Below the pieces are notes generated by a model. It saw only the letters and a list, made by a program, of their open reading frames with translations. It made no database searches and was not told the origin of the DNA. A stretch of 64,000 nucleotides of DNA from Pseudonocardia sp. T1-2H (GTDB taxonomy: Bacteria > Actinomycetota > Actinomycetes > Mycobacteriales > Pseudonocardiaceae), in contig NZ_JBBPCL010000001.1 of NCBI RefSeq assembly GCF_038039215.1, positions 2,170,001 to 2,234,000 of the forward strand, written 5' to 3'. Both the position numbers and the translations under genes were made by a program. Positions 58,863 to 64,000 of this stretch are shown piece after piece; within the stretch, counting starts at the first letter, position 1; each line of letters begins with the position of its first letter.

Positions 58863-59918
58863 CTACCAGGTGCGGCGGGCCCCGGTGGCGAGCTCGCGGC
58901 TGCGCTTGCGCCAGCGGGGTTCCTTGTCCAGCGTCTTCGTCGTGACCGCGCGCAGGTTGCGGATCACCGAGCCGTACACGCCGGACGCCGTCGTGGAGAG
59001 CCTGCCGCCGGGTGGCTCGTCCATGAAGGGCATGAACTTGTCCGGGAAGCCGGGCATGGTGCACCCGATGCAGATCCCGCCCACGTTCGGACAGCCGCCG
59101 ACGCCGTTGATCCAGCCCCGCTTGGGGACGTTGCACTTGACGACGGGGCCCCAGCAGCCGAGCTTGACGATGCACTTGGGCGAGCCGTACTCGGTGGCGA
59201 AGTCGCCCTGCTCGTAGTACCCCGCCCGGTCGCAGCCCTCGTGCACGGTCCGCCCGAAGAGCCACGTGGGCCGCAGCGCGTCGTCCAGGGGGATCATGGG
59301 CGCCTGGCCGGTGGCCATGTAGAGCAGGTAGGTCAGGGTCTCGGAGAGGTTGTCGGGCTGCACCGGACAGCCGGGCACGCACACGATCGGGATGCCGGCC
59401 TTCGACTTCCAGTCCCAGCCGAGATAATCGGGGACCCCCATGGCCCCGGTCGGGTTGCCCGCCATGGCGTGGATGCCGCCGTAGGTCGCACAGGTCCCGG
59501 CGGCCACGATCGCCGTCGCCTTGGGTGCGAGCCGGTCCAGCCACTCGCTGGTGGTGACGGGCTGACCGGTGGCCGGGTCGTTGCCGAACCCGCACCAGTA
59601 GCCCTCGTCGTGCAGCTGCTCGTTCGGGATCGACCCCTCGACCACCAGGACGAAGGGCTCGAGCTCGCCGCGGTCGGCCTTGAAGAACCACTCGAGGAAG
59701 TCGTCCGCGCCGCCGGCGGGTCCGCACTCGAAGTCGATCAGCGGCCAGTGCACCGCGATCTTGGGTAGCCCGGGCAGCGCACCGAGCGCGATCTCCTCGA
59801 TGCTGGGTTGGGTGGCCGCGGTGAGCGCGACGGAGTCCCCGTCGCAGCTCAGACCTGCGTTGATCCACAGAACGTGGATCAGCGTCTCCTCGGCCTTGAT
59901 TCCTTCGGCAGAGAGCAT
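58863..59918 (-). CDS. hhyS: [NiFe]-hydrogenase small subunit (group 1h-like)
   Basis: 351 residues, no Tat signal. WINAGLSCDGDSVALT shows Cys then Asp where most small subunits have CxxC, the three-Cys/one-Asp proximal [4Fe-4S] signature described for actinobacterial (group 1h) hydrogenases. Other ligands: AGTCATYGGI, CVPGCPVQPD, LGCWGPVVKCNVP, CPNVGGICIGCTMPGFPD. It passes electrons from the NiFe site. ATG 59918 has GAGGAGG upstream; an earlier in-frame start at 59999 is less likely. Confidence 0.93.
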   Translation of the reverse strand: MLSAEGIKAEETLIHVLWINAGLSCDGDSVALTAATQPSIEEIALGALPGLPKIAVHWPLIDFECGPAGGADDFLEWFFKADRGELEPFVLVVEGSIPNEQLHDEGYWCGFGNDPATGQPVTTSEWLDRLAPKATAIVAAGTCATYGGIHAMAGNPTGAMGVPDYLGWDWKSKAGIPIVCVPGCPVQPDNLSETLTYLLYMATGQAPMIPLDDALRPTWLFGRTVHEGCDRAGYYEQGDFATEYGSPKCIVKLGCWGPVVKCNVPKRGWINGVGGCPNVGGICIGCTMPGFPDKFMPFMDEPPGGRLSTTASGVYGSVIRNLRAVTTKTLDKEPRWRKRSRELATGARRTW

Positions 59919-60081
59919 GACGTCCCTCCTCAGAGGAGTCGCGCCGCTGCGGCTCCGGCCGCGTCCTCGGGCCTGAAACGAACTAGTGACGCACATCACT
60001 TGCTACGCCACTTGCAGGATCACGTCAAGAGCATCGGGCGATTGACGGGAAGCTCCGCGCGGGTGCAGCTAGATGCACCCT

Positions 60082-60872
60082 TCATCTATTGTCAGAGGCG
60101 CTTTCCGCCGGCTGTCCGGAGGCCGGCGCCAGCCGCTCCAGCCAGCCGTACCAGTGCGCCATCCCCTCGCCCCGGATCGCGGACACGGGCAGGGCTCGGC
60201 CGCGGGCGCGACGGCCCGGACGTTCCCGACGATCTGCTCGAGGGTGACGTCGAGGTGGGACAGCAGGTCGATCTTGTTGATCAGCACCAGGTCCGCGCCG
60301 ACGAACATCTGCGGGTACTTGAGCGGTTTGTCCGGTCCCTCCGTCGTCGACATGATCACCACCCGCCCCGTCTCCCCGAGGTCGAACAGCGCGGGACACA
60401 CCAGGTTGCCCACGTTCTCGACGATGACGACCGAGCCGGGTCGGGGGTCGAGGGCCCGGAGTCCGCGGGCGGTCATGTCGGCGTCGAGGTGGCAGCCGGC
60501 GCCGGTGTTGATCTGCACCACGGGGCAGCCGGCCGCCTCGATGCGCTGCGCGTCGACGAGGGTCTCCTGGTCGCCTTCGATGACCCCCAGCGGCAACGCG
60601 GCCTCGGCGATCGTGCGCTCGAGCAGCGTCGTCTTGCCCGAGCCCGGAGCGCTCATCAGGTTGACCAGGACGCAGCTCCGCGCGGCCAGCCAGGTGCGGT
60701 TGTGCTCGGCGAGGTGGTCGTTCTTGGCCAGGATCCGTTGTTCGAGGACGACCGTGCGGGCGCGGTCCGGGTCGTCGGGACGGTCGTGGTCGTGGTCGTG
60801 GGTGTGTCCGTCGTGCCCGACGGTCGTCAACCGGACGCCGGCGTCGTCGCCGCACCCGCAGGTCGCGCACAT
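60082..60872 (-). CDS. hypB: hydrogenase nickel-insertion GTPase HypB (apparent frameshift near 3' end)
   Basis: About 263 residues. N-terminal metal motif MCATCGCGDD, then a His-rich stretch (GHDGHTHDHDHD) for nickel storage, then the GTPase with SAPGSGKTTLLE, EGDQETLVDAQRI and LVLINKIDLL. The conserved end PVSAIRGEGMAHWYGWLERL is in another frame; one missing base in AGGGCTCGG at about 60191-60199 would join it. It delivers Ni with HypA. Confidence 0.85.
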
Positions 60873-60873
60873 C

Positions 60874-61202
60874 TCAGGCCACCTCCACCGATCTGATCGA
60901 GGCTCGTGCCCGCTCCGGACGCGGACGTCCGCACTGCCGCAGTCGCACAACAGGATGCGGGTGTCGAGTTCGAAGTCCGAGCCGCAGTCCGCGCAGTGCG
61001 CCCGCCCCGGTGGCTCGGCGATGACGAGGGCGGCTCCGTCGAGGTCCGTCCCCGCCGCGACCAGTTCGAAGCAGAAGCGCAGGGCCTCCGGCTCGACCCC
61101 GGAGAGCTTGCCGACGTCCAGGGCGACGAGCGTGACGCGCCGGCCCGGGAGCCGGTCGACGACGGAGTCGACGATGCTCTGGGTGATGGACAGCTCGTGC
61201 AA
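60874..61202 (-). CDS. hypA: hydrogenase nickel-insertion protein HypA (apparent frameshift at 3' end)
   Basis: About 110 residues. MHELSITQSIVDSV with His2 (Ni) and a zinc site (HCADCGSDF, LLCDCGSADV). The normal end SIRSVEVA and stop (60874-60876) require one more base at about 60901; as written the frame runs into hypB and makes a false HypA-HypB fusion. First gene of the hydrogenase operon. Confidence 0.87.
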
Positions 61203-61285
61203 CGCCGCCTCCCGAGGATGGGTGGGGCGACCGTACGCCGACCGTCATCGAGCGGGAAGGGCCGAACCGCCCGCGGCGCGACGTG

Positions 61286-62464
61286 CTACCGGGTGATGCC
61301 GGTGTGCCCGAGGGAGTAGCGCCCGGGTTGGGGCCAGACGCACAGGCCGTGCGGGCCGTTGCCCACGGCAATCTTGTGGATCAGGTGACCGTCGACGGTG
61401 GAGAGGACGTAGACGGCGTGGTCGTAGCGCCCGGAGAGCCACAGCTGCGTGCCGTCGGCGGTCACGTTGCCCATGTCCGGGCTCCCACCGCCGGGGATCC
61501 GCCACTTCGTGACCGGCGCGCCGGTGTAGGCGTCGAGGACGCTGACGCTGCCCTCGTGCCGGTTGGTCACGTAGAGCCTGGTGGCGTCGCGGGACAGGTA
61601 GAGACCGTGCGCACCCCCGCCGGTGGGGATCGTCCGCTCGACCTTCGTGGCCGCCCCGTCGAGCACCCAGAGGCCGTTCTGGTCGCTGTCGGCGATGTAG
61701 AAGACCGAGCCGTCCGGGGCGAGCTTGATGTCCTGCGGACCCATCCGCATGTTGCGCTTCGGCATGTCGATCGTGCGCAGCAGCTTGTGCGTCGCGACGT
61801 CGACCACGGCGACGCGCCCGGCGAACTCGCAGGTGAACACCGCGGTGCGGCCGTCGGCGGTGAAGTCCGCGTGGTCGATGCCGGCGCAGTCGGGTGTCGG
61901 CAGGACGTCCTGGACGGCCCAGGTGTGCGGGTCGTAGAAGACGAGTTCCTTGCGTTGCTCGGCCACCGAGATCGCGGAGCGCCCGTCGGGGGTGAAGTAG
62001 AGGTTGTAGGGGTCGGTGACCGGGATCGGGGTGCCGGGCCTGCCCGTCGTCGGATCGAAGGGGGTGAGCTTGTGCCGGGTGTCGTCGCTGGCGTAGAGCG
62101 TCTTCATGTCCCACGAGGGGACCACGTGCTGGAGCTCGCCGGCGCCGAGGGGGTACTTCGCCACCACGGCGAACGTCGCGGGGTCGATCACCCAGACGTC
62201 CCCGGACCTCGTGTGGGGTACGTAGACCAGAGGTTTCGCGGTCCTGGCCACGTCGGAGAGCATGTTCGCCCCGGACGCGGCGTAGACGTTGTGCGGGTCG
62301 AGGACCGGCGCCATCCCGGGTAGTCCAGGGTCTGCAACCGGGCGTGCGGCATGTGGGACCGGAGCGATGGCGGCGGGCGCGGGATCGGCGGTCGAACATC
62401 CGGCGGCGAGCAGGAGGGCGAGGGCAAGCAGGAACGCGGCGGGGTGCCGGGGTCGGGCCGTCAC
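61286..62464 (-). CDS. YVTN beta-propeller lipoprotein
   Basis: 392 residues. A lipoprotein signal (ALALLLAAGCS, Cys at about 23) is followed by repeated propeller blades (GDVWVIDPATFAVVAKYPLG, GRVAVVDVATHKLLRTIDMP, GSVSVLDAYTGAPV). Extracytoplasmic; function unknown, possibly ligand or metal binding or a scaffold. GTG start. It lies 12 bp downstream of a secreted deacetylase gene, so the two are likely co-expressed. Confidence 0.82.
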   Translation of the reverse strand: MTARPRHPAAFLLALALLLAAGCSTADPAPAAIAPVPHAARPVADPGLPGMAPVLDPHNVYAASGANMLSDVARTAKPLVYVPHTRSGDVWVIDPATFAVVAKYPLGAGELQHVVPSWDMKTLYASDDTRHKLTPFDPTTGRPGTPIPVTDPYNLYFTPDGRSAISVAEQRKELVFYDPHTWAVQDVLPTPDCAGIDHADFTADGRTAVFTCEFAGRVAVVDVATHKLLRTIDMPKRNMRMGPQDIKLAPDGSVFYIADSDQNGLWVLDGAATKVERTIPTGGGAHGLYLSRDATRLYVTNRHEGSVSVLDAYTGAPVTKWRIPGGGSPDMGNVTADGTQLWLSGRYDHAVYVLSTVDGHLIHKIAVGNGPHGLCVWPQPGRYSLGHTGITR

Positions 62465-62476
62465 GGGCGGGTCCTC

Positions 62477-63268
62477 TCAGCCGAACAGGGTGCTGGCGGT
62501 GACAGGCGTGAGGCCGCGGGCGGCCAGGTCGTCGAGGAGGCCGGGCAGGGCCTCGAGGGTGCCGGGATGGCCGAGATGCAGGCTCACGACGCTACCCGCG
62601 ACTGCAGTCCGCAGGTTCCGCCGGATGGCGCCCGCGCCGGGGTCGGTGAAGTCCCTGGAGTCGACGTCGTAGGACAGCACGGCGGGATATCCGGCAGCCG
62701 CGGCGAGGCGACGGACCTCGGCGGTGGCGTGCTGCGCCTGAGAGGGCCGGAAGAAGGCGCCGGGGCCCCCGGTCGCGGTGACGATGCGGTCCCGGCAGCG
62801 CTCGATCTCCGCCCGCACCCCGGCCTCGTCGAGCGCAGTGAGGTCCGGGTGCGACCAGGTGTGGTTGCCGATCTCGTGGCCGAGGTCCGTGACGAGCCGG
62901 GGGGCGTCCGGGTACTGCTGCATCCACGTCCCGACGGCCAGCACGGTGACGGCCGCACCACGGTGGTGCAGCGTCGTGAGCACACGACGGGCCAGGGCTT
63001 CGTCGCCGGCGCCGTGGAAGGTGAGCGCCACCTGCGGGCGCCCCGTGTCCGAGTGCTGGACCTCGCCCACCGGGTGCGGGGCGGTCGTCGGTGCGGCGGC
63101 CCGGGGGCTGGTGGTGGCCGGTGCGGGCGTGGCCGCCGGTGGTCCCGGCGCGGCCGCACACGCTGTCGCACCGATCAACGGGAGCAACCCGGCGGCCTTG
63201 AGGAAGGCTCGCCGCGACGGCGGGGCCGTGGGGTCGGAGGGCACGACGCGACAGGGTAGACCAGCCAT
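62477..63268 (-). CDS. polysaccharide deacetylase-like (NodB fold) secreted protein
   Basis: 263 residues. SRRAFLKAAGLLPLIGATAC is a Tat-type lipoprotein signal. The NodB domain has EIGNHTWSH (metal HxxxH) and FFRPSQAQ. Motif 1, normally TFDDGP, is LTFHGAGDEALA, keeping one Asp only. It would remodel cell-wall sugars or another N-acyl substrate; the motif change makes the exact activity unsure. Confidence 0.8.
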   Translation of the reverse strand: MAGLPCRVVPSDPTAPPSRRAFLKAAGLLPLIGATACAAAPGPPAATPAPATTSPRAAAPTTAPHPVGEVQHSDTGRPQVALTFHGAGDEALARRVLTTLHHRGAAVTVLAVGTWMQQYPDAPRLVTDLGHEIGNHTWSHPDLTALDEAGVRAEIERCRDRIVTATGGPGAFFRPSQAQHATAEVRRLAAAAGYPAVLSYDVDSRDFTDPGAGAIRRNLRTAVAGSVVSLHLGHPGTLEALPGLLDDLAARGLTPVTASTLFG

Positions 63269-63398
63269 GTCCTGGTGAATCCTTTACCAAGCGGACGGGA
63301 CTCGGGCCCCGTCGACGTCACCGGGATGGTTACGGACGGCTCCCGACGGGAACGCCGCGTCCGACCAGCATCGGTGCTCGAATCGGGAGGTGGCAGTC

Positions 63399-63551
63399 AT
63401 GGGACTGATCGTCGGGTTGCTCGTGTTGTGGCTGATCGTCGCGGTCATCGGGTTCACCGTGAAATCGCTGCTGTGGCTGGCCGTCATCGGAATCGTGCTC
63501 TTCGTGGCGACCGGAATCGTCGGCGCGGTCCGACGGCGCGCCGTCCGGTAG
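63399..63551 (+). CDS. 50-residue hydrophobic membrane protein
   Basis: ATG at 63399 after GGGAGGTGG, TAG at 63549-63551. Two membrane helices (LIVGLLVLWLIVAVIGFTV; LLWLAVIGIVLFVATGIVG) and a basic tail RRRAVR. Common small actinobacterial type; function unknown. Confidence 0.75.
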   Translation: MGLIVGLLVLWLIVAVIGFTVKSLLWLAVIGIVLFVATGIVGAVRRRAVR

Positions 63552-63588
63552 GCGGCCCGGATACGCCCGAGGGCCCCCGGACCCGGTG

Positions 63589-64000
63589 ATGGCGAGCAGC
63601 CCCGACGCGGCCTGCCCGGACTGCCCGGCTGATCGGGCCGCGGGCTGCCTCTCCGCCGCGCAGGTCGTGGTCGTCGCCTGCGCGCCGCTGCTGCTCGCGC
63701 TCGCGTGGACGGCGGCGGCGCTGGTGCAGGCCCGTCCCTACGACTGGACCGCCCAGACCATCAGCGTCCTGGCCGGCCGCGGGGCCACCCACTCCTGGAT
63801 CATGACGGCCGGTCTCCTGCTGGCCGGCGGCACCTACCTCGGTCTGGCGGTACAGCTCCGGGTGCTGACGGCCCGGTCCCGGACCGTCCTCGCCGCTGCC
63901 GGTACCGGGGTGGTCGTGGCGGCGCTCGCGCCCCAGCCGGTCCAGGGCAGCTCGCCTGTCCACATGGGCGCCGCGGCCTGCGCCTGGGTCGCGCTGACGG
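63589..64000 (+). CDS. DUF998-like membrane protein (3' end outside window)
   Basis: At least 137 residues, open to the right edge. After a Cys-rich start (ACPDCPADRAAGC) come membrane segments and the DUF998 feature YDWTAQTISVLAGRGATHSW. Function unknown. ATG 63589 is the most likely start. Confidence 0.7.
   Translation, partial: MASSPDAACPDCPADRAAGCLSAAQVVVVACAPLLLALAWTAAALVQARPYDWTAQTISVLAGRGATHSWIMTAGLLLAGGTYLGLAVQLRVLTARSRTVLAAAGTGVVVAALAPQPVQGSSPVHMGAAACAWVALT

Noticed and set aside
55734..59768. 1,344-codon plus-strand frame opposite the hydrogenase genes
   Set aside because: Antisense shadow of hhyS/hhyL and the NifU/Rieske-like gene.
60069..61202. HypA-HypB fusion protein in one continuous frame
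   Set aside because: The conserved HypA end (SIRSVEVA, stop) and the HypB start (MCATCG) are both present in the right order; the fusion only exists because of an apparent missing base at about 60901.
1..64000. tRNA/rRNA genes, CRISPR arrays, IS elements or prophage genes
   Set aside because: I looked for these by eye and found no convincing example; the repeats present are gene-derived.

Overview
The window is high-GC DNA from an actinobacterium. The tightly overlapping (ATGA/GTGA) operons, the Pls-type synthetase, the actinobacterial-type [NiFe] hydrogenase, the group-5-like soluble di-iron monooxygenase and the gvpAFGOJLSK-type gas vesicle cluster together suggest Pseudonocardiales (Pseudonocardia-like). 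That placement is an inference from gene content; no rRNA or tRNA gene is present to test it.

Layout. 1-4.3 kb: the end of a Dyp-type peroxidase, a catalase-like protein, a BASS transporter, a stress-type SDR, and remnants of a cupin gene and a CYP152-type P450. 4.3-6.2 kb: no supportable gene. 6.2-18.9 kb: a biosynthetic cluster, with sbnA and sbnB (L-2,3-diaminopropionate supply), a Pls/poly-lysine-synthetase-family membrane NRPS with three near-identical carrier domains and a damaged adenylation domain, a separate A-T-TE NRPS, a TauD/SyrP-like dioxygenase and a threonine-synthase-like PLP enzyme. 18.9-19.4 kb: a scar holding a 327-bp copy of the distant propane-monooxygenase locus and the 3' end of a second sbnB. 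19.4-25.7 kb: small membrane proteins and a very large P-type ATPase. 25.8-31.6 kb (minus strand): prmABCD-type di-iron monooxygenase plus a luciferase-like flavin oxidoreductase. 31.9-36.4 kb: QueA, SDR, G1 peptidase, peroxiredoxin, a PAP2 remnant and a PadR regulator. 36.9-43.2 kb: gas vesicle cluster. 43.2-46.3 kb: STAS protein, an AraC remnant, an ABM monooxygenase and a decayed chimeric duplicate of hypE/DUF6390. 46.35-61.2 kb (minus strand): one about 15-kb operon for an H2-scavenging group-1h-like [NiFe] hydrogenase with all hyp maturation genes. 61.3-64 kb: YVTN lipoprotein, NodB-like deacetylase, a small membrane protein and a DUF998 protein cut by the window edge.

How the genes fit together. 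The hydrogenase (trace H2), the di-iron monooxygenase (short-chain alkane or ether) and the gas vesicles would suit an aerobe living on trace gases or volatile carbon. The diaminopropionate cluster would feed DAP to one or both NRPS proteins. One hypothesis is a DAP-containing polyamide or short peptide made at the membrane by a Pls-like polymerase that may be charged in trans.

Caution on sequence quality. At least eleven otherwise well-conserved genes change frame by a single base, often inside G or C runs (listed in findings). I annotate them as single genes with an apparent frameshift. The pattern looks more like residual sequencing error than independent pseudogenisation, but that cannot be settled from this sequence alone.
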